A stretch of 35,631 bases of DNA, taken from Actinomadura bangladeshensis. GTDB lineage: Bacteria; Actinomycetota; Actinomycetes; Streptosporangiales; Streptosporangiaceae. Positions 1 to 7,813 of this stretch are shown piece after piece. The notes below the pieces were generated by a model. That model saw nothing but the letters and a program-made list of their open reading frames with translations, was not told the origin of the DNA and ran no database searches. The DNA is taken from NCBI RefSeq assembly GCF_004348335.1, contig NZ_SMJW01000060.1, forward strand, positions 1 to 35,631, read 5' to 3'. Both the position numbers and the translations under genes were made by a program. The stretch's first letter is position 1, and every line of letters starts with the position of its first letter.

Positions 1-1012
1 GGCGGGGGCGGCGCAGCAGCCACAGGTCGGGGCCGCCGGGCGCGAGCGTGATCACGGCGCGCAGCGCGCCCGCGCGCAGCAGGTTGGCGCGGATGCGGCG
101 GCCGGGGCGGCGGCCCGCGACGGCCGACGGCATCAGCACCGCGGCGCGGCCGCCCGGCCGGACGTGCGCGAGGCAGTGCTGGACCCAGGCCAGCTCCGGC
201 TCGCCGCGCGGCGGCAGCCCGTACTCCCAGCGCGGGTCGCCGGCGAGGTCGTCGTGGCCCCAGGCCCGGTCGCCGGACGGCGGGTCGCACACGACGGCGT
301 CGGCGGCCTCGCCCGCGAAGCCGTCGTCGCGGAGGGAGTCGCCCGCGACGACCTCGGCGGGCGCGCCGGCGAGCAGCAGCCTGACCGCGGCGATCCGGGC
401 GGCGGCGGGGTCCGCGTCCTGGCCGAGCGGGCGCCGCGGCCCGGGGGCCGCCAGCAGCAGCGTGCCGAGCCCGCACGCCGGGTCGAGGACGACGTCGCCG
501 TCCCGGCAGGCGAGGCGGGTCATCAGGCCGGCCACGTCCTCGCGGGTGAGGACGAGCCGCCGCGAGTGCGCCCGGACGTAGCGCTCCAGGAGCTGGTCGA
601 AGGCGCCGGCGTGGCCGTGTTCGGCGGCGAGGTCGGCGAGCATGCGGGGAAGGGCGGGGTCGTCCGGTTCCAGCCCGGGCGGCGGCGGCTTCACCGCGTC
701 CGGGTCCGCTCCGGGGCCGCGCAGTTCGAGGAGGCGCAGCCCGGCCCAGCCGACGAGGTCGGCGAGCCCGAAGTCGTCGCCGGACGCGCGGAGCCGCTGC
801 CAGACCCGGTCGCCGAGCGACACCTCGAACGGCTTGCCGTTGCGGCGCAGCCAGTCCTCGACGTCACCGAGGGAGAACAGCGGGCTGGTCGCGGTGCCGC
901 CGACCGGGCGGGGGAAGTCGGCGTGGCGGCGGCGCCAGTTGCTGACGGTCGCGCGCCCGACGCCCGCCAGCCGGGCGATGTCGCCCGCGGTCACGCCGGG
1001 GTCGCCGCTCAT
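1..1012 (-). CDS. N-6 adenine DNA methylase, orphan, 3' end outside window
   Basis: About 337 residues are visible; the C-terminus lies beyond the left edge. The ATG at 1012 begins a protein with an N-terminal helix-turn-helix of about 55 residues (VTAGDIARLAGVGRATVSNW). After a linker comes a SAM-dependent methylase core with motif I DPACGLGTLL and motif IV DPPSGDRAWG, then QHCLAHVRPGGRAAVLMPS, typical of the HsdM-like actinobacterial N-6 DNA methylases. The enzyme should transfer a methyl group from SAM to adenine N6. No restriction or specificity subunit lies nearby, so it looks like a solitary methylase. It follows the PP2C gene by 22 bases on the same strand and is probably cotranscribed. 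Odd point: motif IV has Ser where the usual aromatic residue of [N/D]PP[F/Y/W] stands, so activity is uncertain. The family call is firm; catalytic activity is not. Confidence 0.82.
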   Translation of the reverse strand, partial: MSGDPGVTAGDIARLAGVGRATVSNWRRRHADFPRPVGGTATSPLFSLGDVEDWLRRNGKPFEVSLGDRVWQRLRASGDDFGLADLVGWAGLRLLELRGPGADPDAVKPPPPGLEPDDPALPRMLADLAAEHGHAGAFDQLLERYVRAHSRRLVLTREDVAGLMTRLACRDGDVVLDPACGLGTLLLAAPGPRRPLGQDADPAAARIAAVRLLLAGAPAEVVAGDSLRDDGFAGEAADAVVCDPPSGDRAWGHDDLAGDPRWEYGLPPRGEPELAWVQHCLAHVRPGGRAAVLMPSAVAGRRPGRRIRANLLRAGALRAVITLAPGGPDLWLLRRPR

Positions 1013-1034
1013 GCCGTCACCGTACCGGCCCGGC

Positions 1035-1847
1035 TCAGGCACGGTGGAGGCGGCGGCCGAGCCGGGAGAGGCGTCCCGGGGCCGCGGCCCCGAGCAGCAG
1101 CGGGCGCTGGTCGGGCGCCTCCCCGGCGGGGGCGACGTCCGCGACGACGCAGGTGATGTTGTCGTGCCCGCCCGCCTCGTTCGCGAGGCCGATGAGCCGC
1201 GCGGCGACGTCCGCCGGGCCGGCCTCCGCCGCCATCGCGGCGCGGATCGCGTCGGCCGGGACGAAGCCGGAGACGCCGTCGGAGCAGAGCAGGTACCGGT
1301 CACCGGGCCGGGCGTCGTGCCGGAACAGGTCGGGCTCGCCGCTGCCGCCGCTCTGCAGCGCCCGGACGAGCACCGATCCGCGCGGATGGTTCGCCGCCTC
1401 CTCCGGGGTGAGCTGCCCTCCGTCCACGAGCGCCTGGACCATGGTGTGGTCGCGGGTGAGCTGGAAGAGGTCCCCGCCGCGCAGCAGGTAGGCGCGGGAG
1501 TCGCCGATGTGCGCCACCGCGAAGCCGCGGCCGTCCCAGGCCATCGCGGTCAGCGTCGTGCCCATGCCCGCGAGGCCGGGGTCCCGGCGGCCGAGGTCGT
1601 CGAGCCGCGCGGCCACCTCGGCGACGCCGGCGGCGAGCGCGGCGGCCGGGTCGTCGCCGAGCGGCAGCCCGGCGACGGTCGTGACGGCGGTCCGGCTGGC
1701 GACGTCGCCGTGCGGGTGGCCGCCCATCCCGTCGGCGACCGCGAGCAGGCGCGGACCGGCGAACGCGGAGTCCTCGTTCGTCTTCCGCCGCCTGCCGACG
1801 TCCGTGCCGGCGGCGAAGCGCAGCATCTGGTGAGCCATGCATTTCAT
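1035..1847 (-). CDS. PP2C-family Ser/Thr protein phosphatase
   Basis: A 270-residue soluble PPM/PP2C phosphatase that removes phosphate from Ser/Thr residues with two metal ions. All the diagnostic blocks are present: GRRRKTNEDS near the N-terminus, AVADGMGGH, HIGDSRAYLLR, LLCSDGVSGFV and GGHDNITCVV. There is no transmembrane helix or extracellular tail, unlike mycobacterial PstP, so it should act in the cytosol. Two in-frame ATGs exist, at 1847 and 1838. I prefer 1847 because a -10-like TAGCGT ends six bases before it, giving a leaderless transcript; neither start has a clear ribosome binding site. It is divergent from znuA. A kinase that could be its counterpart is encoded at 14755-18225, but any pairing is inference. 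Confidence 0.93.
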   Translation of the reverse strand: MKCMAHQMLRFAAGTDVGRRRKTNEDSAFAGPRLLAVADGMGGHPHGDVASRTAVTTVAGLPLGDDPAAALAAGVAEVAARLDDLGRRDPGLAGMGTTLTAMAWDGRGFAVAHIGDSRAYLLRGGDLFQLTRDHTMVQALVDGGQLTPEEAANHPRGSVLVRALQSGGSGEPDLFRHDARPGDRYLLCSDGVSGFVPADAIRAAMAAEAGPADVAARLIGLANEAGGHDNITCVVADVAPAGEAPDQRPLLLGAAAPGRLSRLGRRLHRA

Positions 1848-1901
1848 GCAAGCACGCTAAAACTCAATTCACAAGCATTCCTGGTCAGCACCGTGCTTGC
1901 A
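1847..1901. promoter_or_regulatory. Inverted repeat between PP2C and znuA
   Basis: TGCAAGCACG (1847-1856) and CGTGCTTGCA (1892-1901) form a perfect 10-base inverted repeat. The right arm lies within a second palindrome, AGCAC-C-GTGCT (1887-1897), and a third CAAGCA copy occurs at 1872-1877. The left arm overlaps the start codon and the -10 box of the PP2C gene. It could be an operator for an unknown regulator of the phosphatase gene. The repeat is visible; the role is inference. Confidence 0.4.
1854..1859 (-). promoter_or_regulatory. Putative -10 box of PP2C gene (leaderless)
   Basis: TAGCGT on the minus strand ends six bases before the ATG at 1847. The transcript would then start at or next to the start codon. 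No convincing -35 box is seen. Confidence 0.4.
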
Positions 1902-1936
1902 GGAACCCGAGGCGGACGAACCGGGATCGATCGTGC

Positions 1937-1942
1937 TAGGTT
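1937..1942 (+). promoter_or_regulatory. Putative -10 box of znu operon
   Basis: TAGGTT fits the actinobacterial TAnnnT -10 consensus. It places the transcription start near 1948-1950, inside the Zur box. The -35 region is weak. Confidence 0.4.
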
Positions 1943-1946
1943 GCAC

Positions 1947-1961
1947 TGAAAACCGTTTTCA
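1947..1961. promoter_or_regulatory. Zur box (zinc-responsive operator)
   Basis: TGAAAACCGTTTTCA is a perfect 7-1-7 palindrome and matches the form of actinobacterial Zur operators (TGAAAAtnnTTTTCA type). It lies 16 bases upstream of the znuA start and over the predicted transcription start, the expected place for repression by zinc-loaded Zur. No zur gene is in the window. Confidence 0.85.
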
Positions 1962-1976
1962 TTTTCGGGAGTCTCC

Positions 1977-2909
1977 ATGTCCTCTCTGCAGCGTGCCCGC
2001 CTGTCCGGCGCGGGTGCCCTCCTCGCCGTCTCGGCTCTGCTGGCGGCCGGGTGCGGGTCGTCGTCCGACACCGGCTCCGGGACGCGGGCGGCACCGGAGG
2101 GCGGCACCGTCTCGGTCGTCGCGTCGACCAACGTCTACGGCGACATCGCACGGCAGATCGGCGGCGGCAAGGTGGAGGTGACCTCGTTCATCAGCGACCC
2201 CTCGCAGGACCCGCACTCGTTCGAGGCGAGCGCGCGCACCCGGCTCGCGCTGTCGCAGGCCGGCGTCGTCATCGAGAACGGCGGCGGCTACGACGACTTC
2301 ATGGACACGCTGCTCAAGGGCGCGAACTCGAAGGCGGTGGTGCTGAACGCGGTGGAGGTGTCGGGGAAGACCGCGCCCGCCGGCGAGGAGTTGAACGAGC
2401 ACGTCTGGTACGACCTGCCGTCCGTCGGGCTGCTGGCCGACCGGATCTCGGCCGCGCTCGCCAAGGCCGCCCCCGCGGACGCGCAGACCTTCACGGCGAA
2501 CGCCGACGCGTTCAAGGCCAGGCTGAAGACCCTGGAGGGGAAGGTGGCCGCGCTCAAGACCGCGCACGCCGGCGAGGGCGTCGCGATCACCGAGCCCGTC
2601 CCCGTCTACCTGCTGGAGGCGGCCGGGCTGGAGAACCGGACGCCGGAGGAGTTCAGCGAGGCGATCGAGGAGGGCGGCGACGTCCCGCCGCGCGTCCTGC
2701 GGGACACCCTCGCGCTGGTGAGCGGGAAGAAGGTCGAGGTGCTCGTCTCCAACGCGCAGACGGGCGGCCCGGAGACCGAGCAGATCGAGAAGGCCGCGAA
2801 GGAGGGCGGCGTGCCGGTCGTGCCGGTCACCGAGACGCTGCCCGAGGGCACCGACTACGTCTCCTGGATGGACGGCAATATCGCCGCGCTGCAGAAGGCG
2901 CTGTCGTGA
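1977..2909 (+). CDS. znuA: Zinc ABC transporter substrate-binding lipoprotein
   Basis: A 310-residue cluster A-I (ZnuA-like) metal-binding protein. The N-terminus is a signal peptide ending in a lipobox (LAAGC, Cys26), so the protein is probably tethered to the outer face of the membrane. Metal-ligand positions seen are His80 in DPHSFEAS and His142 in NEHVWYDL. The third ligand position, usually a His in an HxAF-like segment, reads ITEPVPVYLLEAAG and so offers Glu206 instead. There is no His-rich loop. It is the first gene of a three-gene operon, and its stop overlaps the GTG start of the ATPase gene. The Zur box upstream strongly favours zinc as substrate; manganese is the alternative for this family. 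Start ATG 1977 directly precedes the signal peptide. Confidence 0.93.
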   Translation: MSSLQRARLSGAGALLAVSALLAAGCGSSSDTGSGTRAAPEGGTVSVVASTNVYGDIARQIGGGKVEVTSFISDPSQDPHSFEASARTRLALSQAGVVIENGGGYDDFMDTLLKGANSKAVVLNAVEVSGKTAPAGEELNEHVWYDLPSVGLLADRISAALAKAAPADAQTFTANADAFKARLKTLEGKVAALKTAHAGEGVAITEPVPVYLLEAAGLENRTPEEFSEAIEEGGDVPPRVLRDTLALVSGKKVEVLVSNAQTGGPETEQIEKAAKEGGVPVVPVTETLPEGTDYVSWMDGNIAALQKALS

Positions 2910-3559
2910 TCGCCCTGCGCGGCGCCGCCCTCTCCTACGGGGAGCGGACCCTGTGGAAGGGCCTCGACCTCGACGTCGCGGCGGGCGAGTTCCTGCTCGT
3001 CCTCGGGCACAACGGGTCGGGGAAGACGAGCCTGCTGCGGGTCCTGCTCGGGCTGCAGCGGCTCTCGGCGGGGACGGTCACCGTGAACGGCCGCCCGCCG
3101 CGCCGGGGCGCCGGGCTCATCGGCTACGTCCCGCAGCACCGCGCCGTCCCGCCGCACACCCCGCTGCGGGCGCGCGACCTGGTCGGGCTCGGCGTCGACG
3201 GGCACCGGTGGGGGCCGCGGCGGCGGTCCCGGGACGCGCGCCGCCGGATCGAGGACGCGCTGCGGGACGTGGGCGCCGCGCCGTACGCCGGCGTCCCCCT
3301 CCACCTGCTGTCGGGCGGGGAGCTGCAGCGGGTGCGGGTCGCGCAGGCGCTGGCCGCCGATCCGCGCGTCCTGCTGTGCGACGAGCCGCTCGCTTCGCTG
3401 GACGCCGGCCACCAGCGGATCGTCGGCGAGCTGGTCGAGCGGCGGCGGCGCGAGCGGCGCACGGCGGTCGTGTTCGTCACGCACGAGGTCGACCCCGTCC
3501 TGCCGTTCGCGGACCGGGTGCTGGATCTCGGCGACCTCGAACCGGGCGGGGCGGCGTGA
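2906..3559 (+). CDS. znuC: Zinc ABC transporter ATP-binding protein
   Basis: A 217-residue ATPase subunit that powers metal import. It has Walker A GHNGSGKTS, the Q-loop at VPQHR, the ABC signature LSGGELQRV, Walker B VLLCDEPL and the switch His in VTHEVD. The GTG start at 2906 overlaps the znuA stop (GTGA), which gives translational coupling, and its own stop overlaps the permease start in the same way. The size is usual for the family. The operon order binding protein-ATPase-permease and the Zur box support a ZnuC role. Confidence 0.93.
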   Translation: MIALRGAALSYGERTLWKGLDLDVAAGEFLLVLGHNGSGKTSLLRVLLGLQRLSAGTVTVNGRPPRRGAGLIGYVPQHRAVPPHTPLRARDLVGLGVDGHRWGPRRRSRDARRRIEDALRDVGAAPYAGVPLHLLSGGELQRVRVAQALAADPRVLLCDEPLASLDAGHQRIVGELVERRRRERRTAVVFVTHEVDPVLPFADRVLDLGDLEPGGAA

Positions 3560-4446
3560 TCTGGCACGAGATCGTCGACTTCGACGACTACGGGGCGCTG
3601 CTCGCGCTCGTCCGCAACTCGCTCATCGCGGGTGCCGTGCTCGGCCTCGTCGGCGGGCTCGCCGGGACGTTCGTCATCATGCGCGACCTGCCGTTCGCCG
3701 TGCACGGCGTCAGCGAGCTGTCGTTCGCGGGCGCGGCGGGCGCGCTGCTGCTCGGCACCAGCGTGGCGGGCGGCTCGATCGCGGGCGCGCTGGCCGCCGC
3801 CGCGCTGATCGGAGTGCTGGGCGCGAAGGCGCGCGACCGCGGTTCGGTCATCGGCGTGCTGATGCCGTTCGGGCTCGGCCTCGGGGTGCTGTTCCTGTCC
3901 CTCTACAAGGGCCGGTCGGCGAACAAGTTCGGCCTGCTCACCGGGCAGATCGTCGCCATCGACACGCCGCACCTGTCGTGGCTGCTCGGAACGTCGGCGG
4001 TGGTGCTGGTGTGCCTCGCGGTCATGTGGCGGCCGCTGGCGTTCGCGAGCCTCGACCCGGACGTGGCGGCGGCGCGGGGCGTCCCGGTGCGGGCGCTGTC
4101 CCTGGTGTTCATGCTGGTGCTCGGGCTCGCGGTCGCGGTGTCGGTGCAGGTCGTGGGCGCGCTGCTGGTGCTCGCGCTGCTCTGCACGCCGGCCGCGGCG
4201 GCGGTCCGGGTGACCGCGTCGCCGGTGCTCGCCCCCGTGCTCAGCGCGGTGTTCGCGACCGTGTCGGTGGTGGGCGGGATCCTGCTGTCGATCGGTTCCA
4301 CCATCCCCGTCAGCCCGTACGTCACGACGATCTCGTTCGTCCTGTACGGGGTGTGCCGCGCGGCCGGGGCGATCCGGGCGAGGCGCGGCCGGACGGCGCG
4401 GCGGCGCGCGGCCCGTCCCGGCCCCCGCATGATCTCCTCCACATGA
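3556..4446 (+). CDS. znuB: Zinc ABC transporter permease, ABC-3 family
   Basis: A 296-residue polytopic membrane protein of the ABC-3 (ZnuB/MntB) family. It has about eight hydrophobic segments, beginning at LVRNSLIAGAVLGLVGG and ending at YVTTISFVLYGV, and includes the family-typical HGVSELSFAGAAGALLLG region. A basic tail of about 30 residues follows the last helix. The GTG start at 3556 overlaps the ATPase stop by four bases. As a dimer it would form the membrane channel for the zinc delivered by the lipoprotein. Confidence 0.93.
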   Translation: MIWHEIVDFDDYGALLALVRNSLIAGAVLGLVGGLAGTFVIMRDLPFAVHGVSELSFAGAAGALLLGTSVAGGSIAGALAAAALIGVLGAKARDRGSVIGVLMPFGLGLGVLFLSLYKGRSANKFGLLTGQIVAIDTPHLSWLLGTSAVVLVCLAVMWRPLAFASLDPDVAAARGVPVRALSLVFMLVLGLAVAVSVQVVGALLVLALLCTPAAAAVRVTASPVLAPVLSAVFATVSVVGGILLSIGSTIPVSPYVTTISFVLYGVCRAAGAIRARRGRTARRRAARPGPRMISST

Positions 4447-4452
4447 TCCCTT

Positions 4453-4487
4453 GGTGCCCGCACGGTACTGGCCGCCGGGCGGGCACC
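4453..4487 (+). terminator. Hairpin after znuB
   Basis: GGTGCCCGC (4453-4461) pairs perfectly with GCGGGCACC (4479-4487) across a 17-base loop, starting six bases after the znuB stop. There is no U-tract, which is common for GC-rich actinobacterial terminators. Confidence 0.5.
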
Positions 4488-4502
4488 GCGGCGCGGCGGG
4501 CG

Positions 4503-4519
4503 TTCCGGATATTCCGGAT
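4503..4519. repeat. TTCCGGAT direct repeat upstream of MreB-like gene
   Basis: TTCCGGAT occurs at 4503-4510 and 4512-4519, separated by one base. Each copy contains the palindrome TCCGGA. It lies about 110 bases upstream of the MreB-like start and might be a regulatory site. The role is unknown. Confidence 0.3.
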
Positions 4520-4630
4520 CTCCAGCGGCGAGGTCGTTGCGATTCGCTTACTCCCCCGTGGGCATCGCCGCCGGACGCGAAGGGCATCAACAAGGCTCTT
4601 CCGACTTTCTGGGCGATTGGGAGGGACGCG

Positions 4631-5689
4631 ATGTGGGACTTCGCGGGCCGTGACACCGCTATCGACCTGGGCAGCGACACCGTGCGGATGCACGTGCGGG
4701 ACCGCGGCGTGGTGTGCCGCGAGCCGTCCGTGCTCGCCCGGTCCCGGGAGACCGGGCACATCCTGGCGCTGGGCCTGCCCGCGCAGCAGATGGCCGGGCG
4801 CAACCCCGACGTCACGCTCGTCCGGCCGATCCGCGAGGGCGCGCCGACCGAGACCGACGAGGCCGAGTACCTGATGCGGCACCTGGTCCGCCGGCACCAC
4901 CGGCGCCACTACACGGCCCGCCCCCGGCTCGTCATCACGGTGCCGAGCGGGATGACCTCCGTCCACTACCGGGCCCTGCAGTTCTCCGCCTACCAGGCCG
5001 GCGCGCGGCGGCTCACGCTCGTGCCGACGCCCATCGCCGCCGCCATCGGGATGGGGATGACCTCGACCGCGCGGCGCGACATCGCCGTCATCGCCGACAT
5101 CGGCGCGGACGTCACCGACGTCGGCGTCATCGCGTTCGGCGGCCTCGTCACCTCGCACACCGCGCACGTCGGCGGGTCGGCGCTGGACAAGGCGATCGTC
5201 GCGATGGTGCGGCGCGAGCACGGCACGGCGCTGTCGCGGTCCGCGGCCGAGGCCGCCAAGCTGGAGGTCGGGGCGGTGCCGCCGCTCGGCCGCCGGCCGG
5301 TGAAGCAGACCGTCGTGACCGGCCGCGACATCGCGACCGGGATGCCGCGCGAGATCGTCCTGACCACGCTGGACGTCGGCCGCGCGATCAGCGCGCCGAT
5401 CGCCGGGATCGTGGAGGCGATCGGCGCCGGGCTGACCGGCTGCTCGCCCGAGATCTCCGGCGACCTGCTGAGCGTCGGCATCACGCTGACCGGCGGGTGC
5501 GCCCGGCTGCCGGGGCTGCAGCGGCTGATCCGCGACCGGACCGGCCTGGAGGCGCGGCTCGGCGACGACACCGGCGACGCGGCCGTGCTCGGCGCCGGGG
5601 AGGTGCTGCGCTCCGCCGGCTCGCAGGAGCCGTCCGCACGCAAGTCGGCGCCGCGCCCGCAGGTGCTGACCACCCTGCCGGAGTACTGA
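4631..5689 (+). CDS. MreB/Mbl-like bacterial actin, divergent
   Basis: A 352-residue actin-fold ATPase. It matches MreB at the phosphate-1 region (AIDLGSDTVRMHVRDRGVV, EPSVLAR), the VPSGMTSVHYRALQFSAYQAGA segment, the phosphate-2 region (IADIGADVTDVGVI) and the adenosine motif (ITLTGGCARLPGLQRL). The start is ATG 4631, preceded by GGGAGG with good spacing; the upstream in-frame region has no protein-like character. A 30-residue Ser/Pro-rich tail ends the protein. MreB proteins form membrane-associated filaments that guide wall synthesis, and actinobacterial paralogues can act in spore-wall formation. No mreC, mreD, rodA or pbp2 gene is adjacent, so this is a stand-alone, diverged paralogue rather than the classical mre locus. 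The N-terminal amphipathic helix is not obvious. Confidence 0.85.
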   Translation: MWDFAGRDTAIDLGSDTVRMHVRDRGVVCREPSVLARSRETGHILALGLPAQQMAGRNPDVTLVRPIREGAPTETDEAEYLMRHLVRRHHRRHYTARPRLVITVPSGMTSVHYRALQFSAYQAGARRLTLVPTPIAAAIGMGMTSTARRDIAVIADIGADVTDVGVIAFGGLVTSHTAHVGGSALDKAIVAMVRREHGTALSRSAAEAAKLEVGAVPPLGRRPVKQTVVTGRDIATGMPREIVLTTLDVGRAISAPIAGIVEAIGAGLTGCSPEISGDLLSVGITLTGGCARLPGLQRLIRDRTGLEARLGDDTGDAAVLGAGEVLRSAGSQEPSARKSAPRPQVLTTLPEY

Positions 5690-5721
5690 CCGGGCGCCGC
5701 GACCGGGGCCGGGCCGGGGGT

Positions 5722-5727
5722 TAGACT
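5722..5727 (+). promoter_or_regulatory. Putative -10 box of MBL hydrolase gene
   Basis: TAGACT ends nine bases before the ATG at 5737. It predicts a leaderless or near-leaderless transcript. No good ribosome binding site lies in the short gap. Confidence 0.45.
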
Positions 5728-5736
5728 CCGGGGTCC

Positions 5737-6675
5737 ATGAGCGACGCACCCGGCCTCGACGGCCCCGGAAGCCCGCGCCTGCAGGAGGTCTCGGACGGGA
5801 TCTTCGCCTACGTGCAGCCGGACGGCACCTGGTGGATCAACAACACCGGCTTCCTCTCCGGGACGCGCGGGGTGGTGAGCGTCGACTCGTGCTCGACCGA
5901 GCGCCGCACCCGCGCGTACCTGGAGTCGATCCGGTCGGTGACGGACCGGCCCGTCCGGACCCTGGTCAACACCCACCACCACGGCGACCACACGTTCGGC
6001 AACTACCTGTTCGCGGGCGCCACCGTCGTCGGCCACGAGCGGACGCGGGAGGGCGCGCTCGCCTGGGGCAAGCCGTTCGACGAGCCGGTCTGGACGAAGG
6101 TGGACTGGGGCGACATCGAGGTCGAGCCGCCGTTCCTCACCTACACCGACGGCGTGACGCTGTGGGTGGACGACCTGCGCTGCGAGGTCCGGCACGTCGG
6201 GACGCCGGCGCACACGACGAACGACTCCATCGTGTGGATCCCGGAGCGGCGGGTCCTGTTCTGCGGCGACCTGCTGTTCAACGGCGGCACCCCGTTCCTG
6301 ATGCAGGGGTCGGTCGCCGGCGCCGTCAGGGTGCTGGAGGAGGTCGTGGCGCCGCTGGGCGCGGAGACGATCGTCCCCGGGCACGGCCCGGTCGGCGGCC
6401 CGGAGCTGATCGACCGCGTGCTCGGCTACGCCCGGTTCGTGCAGGCGACGGCCGCCGCGGCCAAGCCGGCCGGGCTGTCGCCGCTGGAGGCGGCGCGCGA
6501 GGCCGACCTCGGCCCGTACGCGGAGCTGACCGACGCCGAGCGGCTCGTCGGCAACCTGCACCGCGCCTACGCCGAGCTGGACGGCCTCGAACCGGGCGGC
6601 GACATCGACGTGCTCGCCGCCATGGGCGACATGATCACCTTCAACGGCGGCCGCCCGCTCACCTGCCGCGCCTGA
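5737..6675 (+). CDS. Metallo-beta-lactamase-fold hydrolase
   Basis: A 312-residue MBL-fold enzyme. The zinc-binding signature THHHGDHTFGN (His80, His82, Asp84, His85) is followed by a His in GTPAHTTNDS, an Asp in LFCGDLLF and a His in IVPGHGPVGG, so both metal sites look complete. A helical C-terminal region of about 80 residues (from QATAAAAKPAG onward) probably forms a cap or substrate-selecting domain. There is no signal peptide, so it should be cytosolic. The substrate cannot be told from the sequence; esters, thioesters and lactones are known for this broad family. The 3' end overlaps the convergent FUSC gene by 17 bases. Confidence 0.88.
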   Translation: MSDAPGLDGPGSPRLQEVSDGIFAYVQPDGTWWINNTGFLSGTRGVVSVDSCSTERRTRAYLESIRSVTDRPVRTLVNTHHHGDHTFGNYLFAGATVVGHERTREGALAWGKPFDEPVWTKVDWGDIEVEPPFLTYTDGVTLWVDDLRCEVRHVGTPAHTTNDSIVWIPERRVLFCGDLLFNGGTPFLMQGSVAGAVRVLEEVVAPLGAETIVPGHGPVGGPELIDRVLGYARFVQATAAAAKPAGLSPLEAAREADLGPYAELTDAERLVGNLHRAYAELDGLEPGGDIDVLAAMGDMITFNGGRPLTCRA

Positions 6676-7813
6676 GGCGCCGCAGCAGGTGCCGGGGGCG
6701 GATCGTCCGCGGCGGGGCGGGGACGTCGTAGCGGTCCGCGCCGCCGCGCACCACCTTCCGCGCCTCCGCCGCGTCCACGCCGGCGAACACCAGCAGGTCG
6801 ATGGCGGCCAGCCGCAGCGCCGTGGCGGCGTCGCGGCCGGCGGCGGCGCTCTGCAGCTCCTCGTCGCCGGCCCGCTCCGCCAGCACGACGGCGCGGTCGG
6901 CGGCCCGCCGGCGGCGGGCGTGGTCGCCCGGGTCGTCGGCCACGTGCCGCACGATCACGGCGAGGTCCAGGACGGCCGGGACGAGGACGCGGCGCTGCCC
7001 CCGGCCGGCGGCGAGCGCGGTGCGCGCGACGAGGACGCAGCTCCCGCAGAGCAGGTCGAGCCAGTCCGCGTTCTCCCGCTCCAGGACGGTCACCGCCTGC
7101 CGCGACCGCCACACCAGCGAGTACCGGGGGACCGAGGTGCTGGCCGCGCTCATGCGGCCGAGCTCGGCGAGCCGGTCGCGCTGCCCGCGCAGCTCGTCCA
7201 GCGCCTCCTCGCGGAGCCCGTCGTCGTCCTCGCGCAGCGCCCGGACGGTGAGGTCGAGGCCGTCGGCCATGCCCGCCAGCGCGGCGGACTCGGCGCGCCG
7301 CACCAGCGCGAGCGGCTCGGGGGTGAACAGCAGCTGGGTGAACACGAGCGCGACGCCGGCGCCGACCAGCGCGTCCACCATCCGGAAGGGGCCAGCCTGC
7401 CCGCCCGCGGCGGTCACCGTCAGGATCGCGGACGCGGCGGACTGCCCGACCACCAGTGCCGAGTCTGTGACGGCCCTGGCCAGCACGATCGAGCCGAACA
7501 CCACGAGGGCCAGGGTGCCGTAGCCGCCGCCGAGCGCGAGCAGGGTCAGCTCACCGACGCCGATGCCGAGCAGCACGCCGACGAGCAGCTGCACCGCGTT
7601 CACTCCGCGCCGGCCGCGCGCGGTGTTGAGCGCCACGACCGCGGCGATCGGCGCGAAGAACGGGTCGGTGTGCGGGCCGAACGACTTGGCGGTGATCCAG
7701 GCGATGGTCGCCGCGGCGGTCTGCTGCACGACCGGCCACGCCCCCTCCCGCAGCCGCCGCCAGGACCGCGCACCGGCCTCACGCGCCCGGAGCCGCCACC
7801 GGCTCGGCCTCAT
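6659..7813 (-). CDS. FUSC-family membrane protein (aromatic acid exporter-like)
   Basis: A 384-residue protein with an N-terminal membrane domain of roughly five or six helices (residues about 25-170, including the family-typical FFAPIAAVVALN segment) and a soluble helical C-terminal half. This is the half-size layout of FUSC/ArAE proteins, which are linked to export of aromatic acids or other small molecules, though few are characterised. The ATG at 7813 overlaps the stop of the 79-aa gene upstream (ATGA), so the two are translationally coupled. Its last 17 bases overlap the convergent MBL hydrolase gene. A second FUSC protein is encoded at 32992-34347. The substrate is unknown. Confidence 0.85.
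   Translation of the reverse strand: MRPSRWRLRAREAGARSWRRLREGAWPVVQQTAAATIAWITAKSFGPHTDPFFAPIAAVVALNTARGRRGVNAVQLLVGVLLGIGVGELTLLALGGGYGTLALVVFGSIVLARAVTDSALVVGQSAASAILTVTAAGGQAGPFRMVDALVGAGVALVFTQLLFTPEPLALVRRAESAALAGMADGLDLTVRALREDDDGLREEALDELRGQRDRLAELGRMSAASTSVPRYSLVWRSRQAVTVLERENADWLDLLCGSCVLVARTALAAGRGQRRVLVPAVLDLAVIVRHVADDPGDHARRRRAADRAVVLAERAGDEELQSAAAGRDAATALRLAAIDLLVFAGVDAAEARKVVRGGADRYDVPAPPRTIRPRHLLRRLRRGR

Noticed and set aside
164..1949. Long plus-strand open frames opposite the methylase and PP2C genes
   Set aside because: The minus-strand proteins carry clear catalytic motifs; the plus-strand frames are Arg/Ala/Pro-rich noise.
6659..6675. 17-base overlap of the MBL hydrolase and FUSC genes as a possible frameshift
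   Set aside because: The genes are convergent, both reading frames are intact, and the C-termini look natural; it is an ordinary short 3' overlap.
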